This document shows, piece by piece, positions 11,729-24,036 of a DNA stretch of 64,000 nt. Each line of letters begins with the position of its first letter. Position 1 is the first letter of the stretch. The DNA comes from Adenanthera pavonina (lineage: Eukaryota; Streptophyta; Magnoliopsida; Fabales; Fabaceae), in assembly GCA_026686845.1 (NCBI GenBank), contig JAIVEN010000008.1, positions 36,646,501-36,710,500 of the forward strand, in the 5' to 3' direction. The position numbers were made by a program, and so were the translations under genes. The notes beneath the pieces were generated by a model. That model was not told where the DNA came from. It made no database searches and saw only the letters and a program-made list of their open reading frames with translations.

Positions 11729-13044
11729 ATGGGAGGGAGTCCTTGCTGTGATAAGGAAGGCTTGAATAGAGGAGCATGGACAACTACAGCAGACAAGATT
11801 CTCATTGACTACATTCAGATTCATGGCGAAGGAAAATGGAGACGCCTTTCCAAAAGAGCTGGTAATTAGATATATTTATGCATATAAGTTTCCATGCTTT
11901 ATATTTATGTATGTGAGATTGTATATATATCACTTATTGAAAGCTTTAGATGTAGTTTGTGAATTCATTGCTAAGGAATCGTTGAGGTTTATGTGAACCA
12001 TTTGATGTATCTGAAAGTATTATGATATGCATATATATAGGTCTTAAGAGAGGTGGGAAGAGTTGTAGGCTGAGATGGGTAAATTATTTAAGACCTGGTA
12101 TCAAAAGAGGAAATATTACTCACGATGAAGAGGATCTCATTATCAGGCTTCACAATCTTCTTGGAAACAGGTTCCTTGTTAATTTACTCTTTATGAATCA
12201 ATTCTTTCGTTTCGGGTTCTATCATCTTATTCTGATTTTGTTTTCAAGTTTCTTATACATGCATGTATATGCACATGCACAACATTATTAATTGTGATAC
12301 TATAAAATTTTAGTATCATTGTGAATGACTTAAAATGAAATTTTAATCAAATACGTAAATAACAAGAGCAACAATCGGTGGCAGCAGTAATAATGACTTG
12401 TGTGGCTGTGTGGATGCTTTTATAGGTGGTCTTTGATAGCTGGACGACTACCAGGACGAACAGATAATGAAATAAAGAATTATTGGTACACCTACATTAG
12501 AAAGAAGTTTGAAAATGCAAACTCAAAATCCCCCACTACTTCAATTGGTGTTGTGTGTAGCACCACAAGCTTATCCAGACAAGACTCAGACCCGAAAATC
12601 TCTCTAAGTTCTTGTGTGGTTCGACCCAAAGCAACCAGGTGCACCAAGGTGATTGTGAGCAAAGAAATCCAACCATTAATGGCTGCACCTTCTTCGACTC
12701 ATGACATGAATAATGTTAGGCGTGATCATGAGAAAATGGAGGTACCACCTTCTGGTTATTCAGACGGAATTACAAACAACTACCTGTTCGATTTCATGGC
12801 GGATTTTGAGATTGATGAGAGTATTTTTCCAGATCTTCTGAATATGGATATATCAGAATCATCTTGTTTTGCACAAAAATTAGTGGGAGACAGTAACGCA
12901 AGCACAAGTGAGCAAGGTTGTCATTTTTTGTCCCCTCGAATTTTTAATGACACCTGCTTGAATGTTTTCGATGATTCCTTGCATGGCTTTGGGGATTTTC
13001 AATCAATGTCAGATTTAGTGGAGAATGAATTTCATTGGCTTTGA
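11729..13044 (+). CDS. R2R3-MYB transcription factor, TT2/MYBPA (subgroup 5) type
   Basis: Three exons, 11729-11861, 12041-12170 and 12426-13044, with GT-AG introns of 179 and 255 bp in phases 1 and 2, the standard R2R3-MYB positions. They join to 293 codons without a stop. The start is the MGGSPCC leader typical of the family. R2 has W17, W37, W57; R3 has I70, W89, W108. The bHLH-binding signature [DE]Lx2[RK]x3Lx6Lx3R is complete at 76-95. Residues 152-162 (VVRPKATRCTK) match the subgroup 5 C-terminal motif, and 207-232 form an acidic stretch that could activate transcription. Family members are nuclear and act with bHLH and WD40 partners on proanthocyanidin genes; that role here is inference. 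Odd points: position 49 is Gly where plant MYBs have Cys (Cys53 is kept), Tyr109 replaces the near-invariant Asn after W108, and Ala21, Ser41 and Gly64 are also unusual. It could be a diverged paralogue with altered binding. Confidence 0.93.
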
Positions 13045-14029
13045 AAACTTTTAAAGCAGATATATATCTATATATCCTCGTGCCATGCATAATAGATGCA
13101 GATTCTGCTGCTTCAGCATTTCCTTGGTCAAGTTTGGCTACAACTTCAGTCTTCAGTATTCGTGTGAATTCTATTTGCATAGGTTTAGGGTGCATCAAGC
13201 CTGTCTTTCTCTTCGTTCTTCTATGTCCCAGGATTTTTCTCCTGATCTGCATGTTTATAATGATTAATTTAGGTATCATGTTAATTTTTTTCCCTGAAAA
13301 TTTGATGCATTGCATTATTACTAGTCTCATTTTACACGAAATATCCTCAACAATTACTTCTCTTATATTTAATTTGAAGTTAGATAAAGATACACTCACA
13401 CAAGAAATGACCAAACAGTAACATACTGGCAAAAACACGTAAGTTACTTTTCTTTCTTTATCTATTTAAGTTTAACCAATAAAACTAAAACTAGTGGTCT
13501 ATTTCATAATATATTTCGTTCAATCCGAGCAATGTCGAAGAAAATTAATGACTTTTTTCGGTTGCGTCAAATTCTGGAAGGTCACCATCTCAGATGGGTT
13601 TCGTTGCTTTGTATCGCCACCCGTTTCTGTCACCAAAAGATTTTCAAGTACAAGAGCAATTCAATAATAATAATAATAATGGATTATCAAACAAATTGAA
13701 CAATCTTTTAAGGGTGAATAAGTGATTGTGAAAAATTCAATATAATTAAATATTTTATCGATCAGTTGCCTCAAATAGAAGTAGGAGTAGTTAACTGAAA
13801 CCTACAAAGCAATAAAAGAGATAAGAGCAGAAGAGAGATTTATCCTAATTTGACGTGACTGTGTACGTTTAGACATATAGAATGCAATATATGTCTAATT
13901 TAAATAAAAATATAATAAATACTTCATTTTTGAACATAAATACTTCAAACTTTATATATATATATACGATTTAAATTCTAAAAAATTATATCACTTCCTT
14001 TTTTTTTAATTAAAATGAAGAGTTAATAA
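13045..14029. other. 3' flank of the MYB gene, no further gene seen
   Basis: Contains a possible polyadenylation signal AATAAAA at 13478-13484 and a short AAT run near 13666-13680. Open frames on both strands just after the stop codon carry no recognisable domain and overlap the exon, so I treat them as chance. Confidence 0.5.
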
Positions 14030-14190
14030 CCATTGAACACTTAATTTAACTGGTAAGGGGTTTGTATCATCTTAACCAGAGGTCTTAAGTTCGAACCTTG
14101 AGAATGCGAGCCTTGATTTCGAACCCTAGGAATGCAGACCTTGATAAATCCTCCAATTGAAGTGGGGGTTAGGCAAGAATATCGGGTGTA
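14030..14190 (+). mobile_element. tRNA-derived SINE-like unit
   Basis: A Pol III box A-like sequence TGGTAAGGGG lies at 14051-14060, and a box B-like GTTCGAACC at 14089-14097, with spacing usual for tRNA-derived promoters. The unit goes on with GAACCCTAGGAATGC and CTCCAATTGAAGTGGGGGTTAG. This arrangement is familiar from short plant SINEs. The tail and target duplication are not clear because a tandem repeat follows directly. Confidence 0.55.
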
Positions 14191-14204
14191 TATAAAAAAA
14201 TAAA

Positions 14205-14515
14205 GAGTTAATATTAATAAATATGACAAATATCTCGATAAATTTGGTCAAATATATATGTACACTATATTTCTTTTCCCTTTTTTTTGGTTTTTGATGA
14301 TAAGTAAACAATTTGGAGACCAAACAACCCTAATCCAACCATTCAGCCGTGTGCACATGTAAAAAAAAAAAGAAGAGTTAATATTAATAAATATGACAAA
14401 TATCTTGACAAATTTGATAAAAAATATATGTACACTATATTTCTTTTTTGTTTTTGTATTTGGTGATAAATAAACAATTTGGGGACCAAACAACCATAAT
14501 CTAACCATTCAGGGA
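14205..14515 (+). repeat. Tandem duplication, period 170 bp
   Basis: GAGTTAATATTAATAAATAT starts at 14205 and again at 14375. Both copies continue with ATGTACACTATATTTCTTTT, AAACAATTTGG.GACCAAAC and AACCATTCAG. The copies differ by scattered substitutions and by the length of the T run. Confidence 0.85.
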
Positions 14516-15463
14516 TTATACAAGAACGAAGGAAAATAAGAGAAATGGAGCAAGCAAAATTTTGAGATAGAAGGTTTCAGCATTATAGTGGGCTTCCTCG
14601 GCATTGCAGCGGGTGTCTAAAAATTTTTCTTTGGTTTTGCGATAGAAGGGACCAGTGCCATGGCACCAATCGTGAAAAGTGTATAAATTTGGATGCAATG
14701 GGCCTCGCTAGAATAGTGTTTCTGGTGAAGAAAAATGTCACTTTGCTAGGGTTTTAGTGCTCTAAGGTCATGCGTTGTGGTTTTTCCTTGTTTTGAGCTA
14801 ATTTTTCATGGTTGGTGCTTGGGGTTCCAATTTGAATAGATTTTCACCGATTAAATTGTTAGAATGCTTTAATGAGGTATTGTTAGGTGTTTGAGTGGTG
14901 TTTCCTTCAAATCCGAGCCCCTAATTAACTTTGAGTTCTTCATGGTGCACAAATTTAGGTGTGTTCAAATCTAGGATTATGAGCTGTTTGGGGTATATTG
15001 TTGAATGGGTTTGGTGTTGTGACTTGTTTTCATCGGGTTTATGCTTGGGTTACTGAGATGAGCTCTATTGGAGGGTATGACATGTCTTGATTGGGTGTTT
15101 TACATGTGTGTAGGATGTGAGCTTTCCAAATCGGAGTCCTTACACTCTAAGGAGTTGGCTGGAGGCTACAAATCTGTTGGTAAATTGTTATTTTGGTATA
15201 TGAGGAATTTTGGGCCTTATAGGCATTAAGTGACCTCAGTGGATTGAAATTGTTTTGATTGAATTTGTTGCATGGTTGGGCCTCTATTCTTGCTTGGTAT
15301 ATCCTTTGTGATTTGGTTTTACTTCCCCCTTATATGTATGTAGCTAGTCCTCCAACAACCCATCAAGGTATTGTGTGAGTTCAAGCGACTTGAGCTAACT
15401 AGGGTGTAATTCTCTTTGTAATTTGCATGAATTAATATATGTTTGAACCTTTTCATATAATCA
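14516..15463 (+). mobile_element. LTR-like sequence, unresolved
   Basis: Non-coding, GT-rich sequence with a TATA-like AGTGTATAAAT near 14677 and 'gccatggca' phrases resembling the start of the LTR at 15464. It may be the 5' part of the outer LTR whose 3' part continues at 17916. No clear TG start or target duplication was found, so this is a weak inference. Confidence 0.35.
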
Positions 15464-17915
15464 TGTAACGATCCTTATTACATTATCCCTAACTTGGTCT
15501 CGAGCTCACCAAATGTCATTGGCATTGTGTGCAGAACCAGAGGAAAGCAGGACGAAGGAAAGGTTCAAGTGGAGAAGAATTAAGCTTCATGCCACTGCGA
15601 GAAGCAGGGCCGCCATGGCGAGAGCGAATTCTAGTGGCATCTTTCGGCTGAAAGCAGTGATGCCGTGGCGGGCTTATCTAGAGCCGCAGCAAGAGTTGAG
15701 ATTTATATATAAACAGAGAACATTTTAGACGACTATAAAAGAAAGAAACGGAGGGAACAGTGAGGAGCTCTTCTAGGGTTCGAGTTTTTCGACTATTGGG
15801 AGTGTTTTCCAGTGTCCAAGAGCTTGGATCATTGTTGGTAAGTGATCCCTACTCCTCCCTTTCCATTTTCTTCGGTTTAAACTTGGGATTTTTCAGGTAT
15901 AAGTTGAGATATTTGGTTTTGGTTGAATCCTACTAATTGAAATGGATGAAATGAGGTTAATGGAGTGTGATTTGGTGTTTTTGTTGCTTAGGTGTGAGTT
16001 TTGAAGCGAATATGCATGATTTAAGCTTAACTCTAGGTTATTTTCGGCTGAGGCTCTTGGGAACCTGAAATGTATGTGTTTGACTGATGTTTGAATAGTC
16101 TTTAGGAGCTTAATGATGCATGAAAGAGGGGTTGGAACCTTGGGTTAGGCTTGAAGGGTTGAATTGTGGAATTTGGCTGTTTGGATTGTATGTTAATTGA
16201 GGAATTGTGATGTTGTTAAGGTTGTTGGCTAATTGGAGAAGTCAAGTTATGGGATTGGCATTCAAGAAAGCTTGTGGAACTTGCGTGCATGTGGCAGTGA
16301 CAATTAAGGTAACTAGGTACTTGTATTGTTTACATTACATATGTATGGTATGTTAGTATATCTATGTATATATGCATGTTTCCGTTCATACCATGATATA
16401 GATATGTGTGTGTGTGTGTATAGTTTGTCTTTATATCGTGGTATGCACACAGCTAGACACAGAGGGTATGATGACTATGATGATTTTTAGAGATGATGAT
16501 AATGATGTAACATGACATGATGCATACATGACATTGTGATACATAATAATGATGATTACATGATGATATGATATGAGCATCACCACATGGTATTGTGAGA
16601 TTGTGATATATGTTAGATTGAGTGGTGATGACGATATGATATATGATGATAAGATATATGATTAGAAAGGATAAGGATGGGAGGGAAAGGCGTGCAATGG
16701 ATTGCACCTTCCCTAAATTACTGCCAATTCATGGTGGGAAAGGGAAAAGAGAGCCATGGTTCGAGCACTAGTGTAATCTTTGGCAGGGTTGTATTAGTGT
16801 AAGGTGAGCTTGGTGATGTCCTGAAATTAGTCTTCATCGACTATTGGAAGAAAATTACTTATACGAAATGTCCTGTTATGACGACAGCTCGTGGTTCTAA
16901 CTGTGTGCAAGGGAGACATGCATTCCATTTCATATTGCATTCATGAGACTGTATGAGTTATGTGTGTGTATGTGTGGTTGTCCCCGGTTACTGAGACATT
17001 ATCTCAAACCCCTTTCCCATGAACTAACCCTTTCAAGTAAAGGTTCTGGCACTAGTCTTGAGAAGACAAAGAAGTAGCATCAGACGTGGAAATACTAGGT
17101 CTATGTAGTGTATATTTATTTGGATATGTACTTTGTGTCAAGTAGGATAGATGGTTTGTAACTAAGTGTTGACATTGATATTGTTGTTGTAATGGAGGTG
17201 TTGTTACTGGCATGTTATGGATGTGGTTTGGTGATGTATGTGCTGTGTATGTTGAGTTGTGATAGTGTGTGAGAGCCCAGGTGGAATTAGGCTTTGTTGG
17301 TGTGTTTTAGGGCCTGTAGCCTATTTTGTCAATTTGGGTTTAAGGGGATCAAATCTTAGAGGAGTGGTTCCTTTAAGGTAAAACCTCTTTGGACAAGTTG
17401 GTTTGGTGGTTTTGAACCTATATAAATGGTCTCAAATGGTTAAATTACCTTAGGTGTCAAATGGGAGTTGTAAGTTATGAATTTTGGTAAAAAAGTGGTC
17501 AAAACAGTGTCGGGTGTATAAAATCTCCATACGGAAATGAATTGAGATGAAATTGGTGTCTATGGATAGATTGGAACAAGATTGACTTGTAGGAGTTGGA
17601 ATCAGGTCAATCGAAGGTCGGAGCATAAAGTTATGCACGTCAGAAGTTTACCCCGGAGTTTGAAATTTGAGGTATAAAAACCAAAAGGAGGCACCGCGGC
17701 GCTAGTGAAGTCAATACCCATTCAGAAACAGAGTTAGGCTATAGCTGCGGCTATATTGTAAAGGCCGTGGCCCTAACCCAAATTCTGGTGTTGTTTGGCT
17801 TTTCTTCCGCTGCTCTGATGTTTGAAAGGTGTATTTGAGATATTTGGGTTGTGTTTGGATGATTTTCTTGAAGTTTTTGGTCAAGATAGGAGGTCATTGG
17901 GAGTAAGGTGTTACA
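15464..17915 (+). mobile_element. LTR, TGTAAC...GTTACA family B, copy 1
   Basis: Starts TGTAACGATCC and ends GGTGTTACA. It aligns in reverse with the LTRs at 21332-23987 and 31202-33717 (shared GTCTCGAGCT block, GTGATCC/GGATCAC region, AAATCTCCATA, AGTTGGAATC.GGTCAAT). A promoter-like TATATATAAACAG near 15705 supports the plus orientation. Flanks (AATCA / TTTCT) do not form a target duplication, so either the insertion was followed by rearrangement or the element abuts another LTR. Length and TGTAAC...GTTACA termini suggest a Tekay/Del-type Ty3/gypsy element, which is inference. No coding region is attached. Confidence 0.7.
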
Positions 17916-18217
17916 TTTCTAACTTTACTCCAAACTAATGTTGAGAATGAGAATGGCTAATATATGTATATATGTTTATGAGCATATGAACATTGATGTA
18001 TATAATTTTTATACACCCCTAAGAAATATCTTGTATAATGATGTTATGCTAGCATGATGGTAAATGACATAAGATGACATGTTAAAATGTATTTGGTATT
18101 GTTATGGGTTATATATTGTTGAGACATAATATTTTTGGGTGAGGATGTCAATAAATACTATGTGGTATGTTGATCCACTAAATGGTACACGTGGCCTTGT
18201 GTTTAGGTAATAAGACT

Positions 18218-18792
18218 TAGGGTTGCACAACCTCGCCCGTGGCCCGGTCTATCCCGACCACATCGGGCCAACCAGGTCGGGCCAAATCTCAAGTCAGGCC
18301 GGGGTTAGGGCCGAGCATTGTTGGCCCTGCCCAGCCCGACCTATATATGTTTATTTTTTCCATTATTTTATATATATTAATTAATTTTGTGGGATTTTTG
18401 TTCTTTATGTATATAATATAATATAATACACTTACTATGTAAATATTATGAAAGCTTTTTAAGATTTTAATGTTTAAAATTTTTTTTAATTTTGAATTAA
18501 TTTTTTAACTTAATATTTATGTAAAAATAATGTATGATGGTTAAATATTCATAAATTTTTAAAAATTTTATTTTTTTTCTAAAATTATTTTTTAAGAAAA
18601 TATATTTTTAAATATAAATAAGTATATTTTTTATTATTAAATAAATTTTTTTTAAATTTTTTAAAAAATAGTATCGGGTCGGCTTAGTACTTGGCCCCAA
18701 TAATGGCCCAATACTAGCCTGAGCATTATCGGGTCGAGCAACGGGCAAAGGTCAAACCCGGCCCAACCTGACCTGTTCCATGATCACCGCTA
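18218..18792. mobile_element. hAT-type MITE (575 bp) with 8-bp target duplication
   Basis: Ends are TAGGGTTGCACA and, on the other strand, TAGCGGTGATCA, forming imperfect terminal inverted repeats. Both are flanked by ATAAGACT (18210-18217 and 18793-18800). An 8-bp duplication is the hAT signature. GC-rich arms with repeated CGGGCC/GGCCCG phrases enclose an AT-rich core without coding capacity. Confidence 0.85.
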
Positions 18793-19783
18793 ATAAGACT
18801 TATGATATCTTTGCCACTAAATAGTCATCATTTTGCCGAGAGACTTGGGTGGCTATGGATTGAGAATGTACTTTCTCTAAATGACCACCAATTTAAATGG
18901 TCAAAGGGAAGGGGAGCTATGATTCAACCATTAGTGTAGTGGCTTTTGCCTAGGTCATAATTGGTGGAATGAGAGCTTAGGGATTACTTTGGAATCAACC
19001 TTTACTGTTTGTTCGAAGAGGCTACCTATTGAGGATACCTTGTGATGGTATTTATCCCATGGTTCTAGCTGTAATTTGTTGGGATTTCATTTGCATATTA
19101 TGGACATCACATTTGCATATTGGTCACTTGCATGTGTTTATAGTTTTGTGACTTTAAACTATTGTATTTGGTTACTCCTAGTTATTGGGATGTATGTCTC
19201 ACCCCGTGGCTAACAATTTCAGGTGAAAGATCCAGCACTAGCAAGGAAAAGACTAAGGAGACTTAGCTCTCTTAGTGATTTACAGATATTAGGGTTATTT
19301 CTGTTGTTTTGGGTAGTGAACCTTTGAAAACTTGTATCATTATTTGTAGTGAAGTGCCAAGTGTAGTAACTATATGATACAGTATGTAACTTGGTAGTAT
19401 GCATGACTTCTGTGTTGGTCTAGAGTGTGTAATGCTTACCTTTGTTTATTGAGCTATACTGATGGCCATGTATGGTTCGAGAGCTTCTTAGGGTCCTTGT
19501 GTTACTTGTTGAATATTGATCATGATTGGTGATAGGTGCATAACCCATTTGCATTGATGCCTTGTTTTAGGCTTGGAGCTTGGTTGCCCCTCAAGTATTT
19601 TGATAAGGTTGATTGGGCTTTGGGTTTGGCTTATGATGTTAGTGGCCTTTGTGGAAAATTTGTAAATAATCCATTAGTCAAGTTAGGGTCCAAGGGGATC
19701 AAATTCTAAGGGAGTGGTTCTTTTGGGGCATAACCTCATTGGACAAAGTTCTTGTGTGCCTTGTGACCTGTGGGAATGATTTT

Positions 19784-20971
19784 TACTACACCAAAAATAG
19801 TTTTCTTGGTGGTTATATTTCATGTTTTTTTATGGTTCCTAACCTTAAAGAATGTGAGCATCGAGAAATTTCATTTGTATTTGATTGCTGCAGATGAAAA
19901 TATAGTTTTCCTTTTCGTGGTTATTTGGAACAACCGCAAAGGAAAGTCATCCCTTTTAAGAAAAACAAAGAAGGAAAAACAACGAAGGTGATGGGTTCAT
20001 CTGTTGTTCGATCCACACCTCCAACACCACTCTAATATTTGAAATAAGAGCAAGTAACCCAAAAAGCATCATATTTATTATTTTTAATCTATTAGCAAAT
20101 TTTGAATATACAAAATCAAATCAGATCTATAGTTAACAGAGCCACAAATCTACAAAATGAAATGAAATCACCAATTTCAACGTAATAAAAAATCCAAATG
20201 GAGAAGAACAAATGCAGATTCAACAAAATTGAACATCTAGATCTTGGCTTGAAGGTGGCATGGACAGGGAGCTTTGGTTGACAACACCCCAGATCTGATA
20301 ACTCATGGTGGCTTAACAGATTTGGCCTCAATGTGGAGCTTCAAGCAGTGTAAGGAATGGTGATGATGAAGGAATTTGGGCTCAAAACTCATTATGGATG
20401 GAAAAGGGCACCATAGTCATCACTGAAGGAGGATGCCATCGGTGTTGTTCTGAGTCCCATGCTTGAGATGAGAGATAAAAGGAGGAAGAAATGAGAGGCA
20501 TCAGGGATAATGATGAGAGATGAGAGAAAGAAGATATGAAAATGAAAGAAATAGAAAAGTAAGGAAAAGGTATAGAGTGATAATGTCTATTGATTTTCTT
20601 TTTATTAACGGTTAGGAATGGTGATCAGTGTGATGCTTTTCTGATAAAAAAAATATTAAAGTTTCTTTTGTGGTTATTTAAAGAACAGCAAAGGAAAGTT
20701 AGGTTTTCTTTTCTTTTTTTTTTGGTAACTGGATTAATTTTTCTTTGCAATTATTTAAAGAACCGCAAAGGAAAATATATATTTTTTTAACTGGATTGAC
20801 TTTTTCTTGCGATTATTTAAATAACCACAAAGAAAAACCCCAATTTTCCTTGGTGTTTCATTTAATAATAGCAAAGGAAATTTTACCTGCATCTTTGCCT
20901 CACTTTTCTTAGCATTTGCTTGTATAACCGCCAATGTTTATATGCCAAGGAAAGCCATTTTTGGCATAGTG
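19784..20971. mobile_element. Non-autonomous CACTA element (1188 bp), target duplication TTT
   Basis: The left end reads TACTACACCAAAAATAG, with the first C changed to T. The right end on the other strand reads CACTATGCCAAAAATGG. TTT flanks both sides (19781-19783, 20972-20974). Subterminal regions carry repeated TTTCTTGG.GGTTAT / AAATAACCGCAAAGGAAA units in both orientations. The internal open frames match no transposase, so it would depend on an enzyme supplied in trans. Confidence 0.88.
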
Positions 20972-21331
20972 TTTGGTTGTCAAAGTGTTGGTAGTTTGGG
21001 TTTTGGAGTGGTTGATGGCTTGGTTGAACCTAAAAAATGACCATTTTGGTTTTGAGTGTTCAAAATCTCCATGCGAAGGAATTTGAGGGTGTGGTTTGTG
21101 CTCGTATTTAGATGAGGCGTAGTATGACTTATAAGCTTTGGAATTGTGTCAATCAGAGATCAGAGTAAGGAGTTATGTGCATCGAAAGTTCTTCAAAAAA
21201 ATCAGTAAAAAGTTAATGTTCCTACTGTCGTTGGCACCGTGCTCACTTGTCTCGTTTATGCTCTTTGGTAGAAGGGTCCCTTGCCACATGCAAGCTCCTC
21301 TTCCTTCCTGTTGCTGTGAGATAATATCTTT

Positions 21332-23987
21332 TGTAACACCTTACTCCCAATAGCCCCGAAAACAAGTCCTGAAACATCAAAAACACAGAAAAACTGCGAA
21401 TAAGATCTGAACATGGCTGGGCCGTGGTGAGCTATAGTGCAACCATGACTTGGGAGAGCCAGTAGAACTTGGTGCAATGGCTAAGCTTCTGATGCCGCAG
21501 CACCCGTATCAATAACCATATCAGTAAATTACTCATTTTTCTAGCAAACTTCTGACCCACACTACTTTGTGCTCTGACCTCCAATTGACATGATTCCAAC
21601 TCTTACAAGTCAATCTTGTCTCAATCTAACTATAGATGTCAGTTTCTCTTAATCTATCTCCATATGGAGATTTTGGACACCAATGACTAATTGGTTACTT
21701 TTTGGCCAAAACTCACAACCAACTACCTCTAACTGTCACTAAAGGTAAGTTGGCACCCAAAAGTTATTCACACATGTCTTAAATGGTATAACTAACAAGT
21801 CCAAGGAGGTTTCAACCCAGAGAAACCACTCCTCCGAGATTTGATCTCTTGAACCCTAAATTCACATAATGAGCTATAAGCTCCAAAATAAACAAGCAAG
21901 GCCCAAAATCACTTTGGCTCACAGATACGGCCAATCTAACCCACAGATACATGCACTGACAATAATTACCCATACTGGGGTCGAAGTCATAACACATCCA
22001 TATAAACCTCAATCTTGTCATATACCACAACAAACATACCATTCACTAGCATCATCATCAATATAATCACATATCATTCATCACTATCAATATCATACAA
22101 ACATTATCATCATAGTCTTTATTATCCTCATATATAGTATAAACAACACTTGTAGGAATATGTAGAATAGGCAGAAAGACATACTATCCTACTTTGCACA
22201 ATTCATATCATAGACAATTATACAAACTACCGTTGACTTGGATATTCCTGACGTCAGAGAAGCTACAACTCCTTTGTCTTCTCTGACTAGTATTAGAGTC
22301 TTCATTTGAAATGTTAATCATGGGAGTGTGAGACAAAGTCTCAATAACTGGGAATATAACACATGCAATAGGTATAAGCAATTCACACATATATGCACAT
22401 GGTGCAATACAATGCAAAATGACATGGTATGCATATTCTTCCTTGTACACGGTTAGAACCACGGGCTAGTAACAACATAATAATATCCAATAGGTAATTC
22501 TCTTTCAACAGTCAGTAAAGACCGATTCTGAGATATCATCAAACTTACTTCACATTAATGCAACCCTGTCAAAGGTCATACTAGTGATTGGACTGTGGTT
22601 CTCCTTCCCCTGGACCACCCAAATTGGTGATGATTTAAGGAAGGTGCATCCCGAAATCCACTGCAATCTGACTCTCCTAGTCATAGAAGAGGATTTAATG
22701 GTATAGATATTCATCATATCATCATATCATATCATATTGTATCATATAATCATCATATCACATCTCATCTCATCATCACCCTAACATACACCTCATAATA
22801 TGTATCAAATGGTGATGATGTCAATGTCATGCTAACATGCCTATAACAATATACAATTATCATCATAATCATCACCATGGTCATGCTAGCATGCAATCAT
22901 ATGGGGATGTTACAAAATCACATATACACATATGCAATATCATACTCATCATCATCATCATATACAAGTAACAAGACTAAGACTCATACATCAAATAGAC
23001 ATGTGCATACCACAATATGTAGAAGAAAACATGCACATATACAAACAATATTGTGGCATCAACAAGAACATGCATATATATACATATATATATATATATA
23101 TTTCTATCAACATAACACACATATATCACAAATACCTAGTTACCTTAAATTGCTAACAACATACACATGGATTTTCCATGAGCTTTCAGATTGCCAACTG
23201 CGACTTGAACTCCTCTGATCAACCAAACACCATTACAACATCATAATATTCTCAATTAACCTAATGCATAACTTAACCAAAATTCAGAATTCAACCAATT
23301 ATGCCTAATCCAAGGTTCCAACAACATATTCATGTACCAATGGGCCACATACAATCATTCAACTCATGCATTAACATGTATAATTTGGATTCTATACTTC
23401 TTCACCAATAATCAACCTAGGCTTTGGCATATTTCATACATATTTCCTCTAAAACTCATACCCAAGCATCAATAACACTAAGTCACACTTCAATAATCCA
23501 TTTACACATATTTCAATTGGTGGAATTCGATTAAACAAGAATTCCCATACATAAACTTGGATTTTAACACCAAAACTGAAGAGAAAGGAGAGGAGAGATC
23601 ACTTACTAATCAAAATACAAGCTCCCAAGGTTCGAAATTCATTCTCAAAGGTCAGATCTCTCATGCCCTAACAAAACTCCTCCATTTCTCCCTCATTTTC
23701 TTCTGCTTCATCTGACTGAAAATGCTTCAAATTTATCGAAGTTCGAAGTCTGGCGCTGCGATGGGCAATAAGTTCACTGCAGCATGGAGCCTTTCTATCC
23801 AAAAAAAAAAACTATCCAAGTTTTAGCTTGTTCGTTGCGGCGGCCCTGCTCTCACCACGGCATGGAGCAGTTCTGTCTCCTTTTTACTCTTCCTCTATCA
23901 TGGTTCCTCTGGTCCTGCATATATCACCAAGTATACTTTTTATTAGCTCGAGACTAAGTCCACAGTAGCATGCTGAGGGTTGTTACA
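21332..23987 (-). mobile_element. Solo LTR, family B copy 2 (2656 bp)
   Basis: Starts TGTAACACC and ends GTTGTTACA on the plus strand, and is oriented opposite to copy 1. Flanks TCTTT (21327-21331) and TCTTC (23988-23992) form a target duplication with one mismatch. It is inserted in the older LTR that ends at 24036. It contains ATCATCAT and AT microsatellites (about 22715-22790 and 23075-23100). No gag or pol remains next to it. Confidence 0.85.
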
Positions 23988-24036
23988 TCTTCGAAATCTA
24001 GGAATCCTATTTAGGTGAAATTCTTAGGATGTTACA

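Larger units (their letters stand above)
17916..24036 (+). mobile_element. 3' part of an older family-B-like LTR, split by three insertions
   Basis: The non-inserted pieces 17916-18217, 18793-19783, 20972-21331 and 23988-24036 follow, in order, the same landmarks as the 3' two-thirds of the LTR at 15464-17915. These are an AGGTGAAAGATCCAGCACTAG-like block near 19222, GGGGATCAAAT.CTAAGGGAGTGG near 19693, AAAATCTCCATGCG near 21061 and a final GGATGTTACA at 24027-24036. The pieces total about 1.7 kb, close to the 1.6 kb expected. The insertions are a hAT MITE, a CACTA MITE and a reverse-oriented LTR. Confidence 0.7.

Noticed and set aside
12944..13438. 164-residue minus-strand frame overlapping the end of the MYB gene
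   Set aside because: It overlaps the last MYB exon, has no known domain and reads as a chance antisense frame.
22680..22800. CRISPR-like series of ATCATCAT repeats
   Set aside because: These are simple microsatellites in an LTR. There are no regular spacers, and the genome is a plant's.
22877..23218. 113-residue plus-strand frame rich in His, Ser and Tyr
   Set aside because: It lies inside a solo LTR and is built from CAT/CAC and TATA microsatellites.
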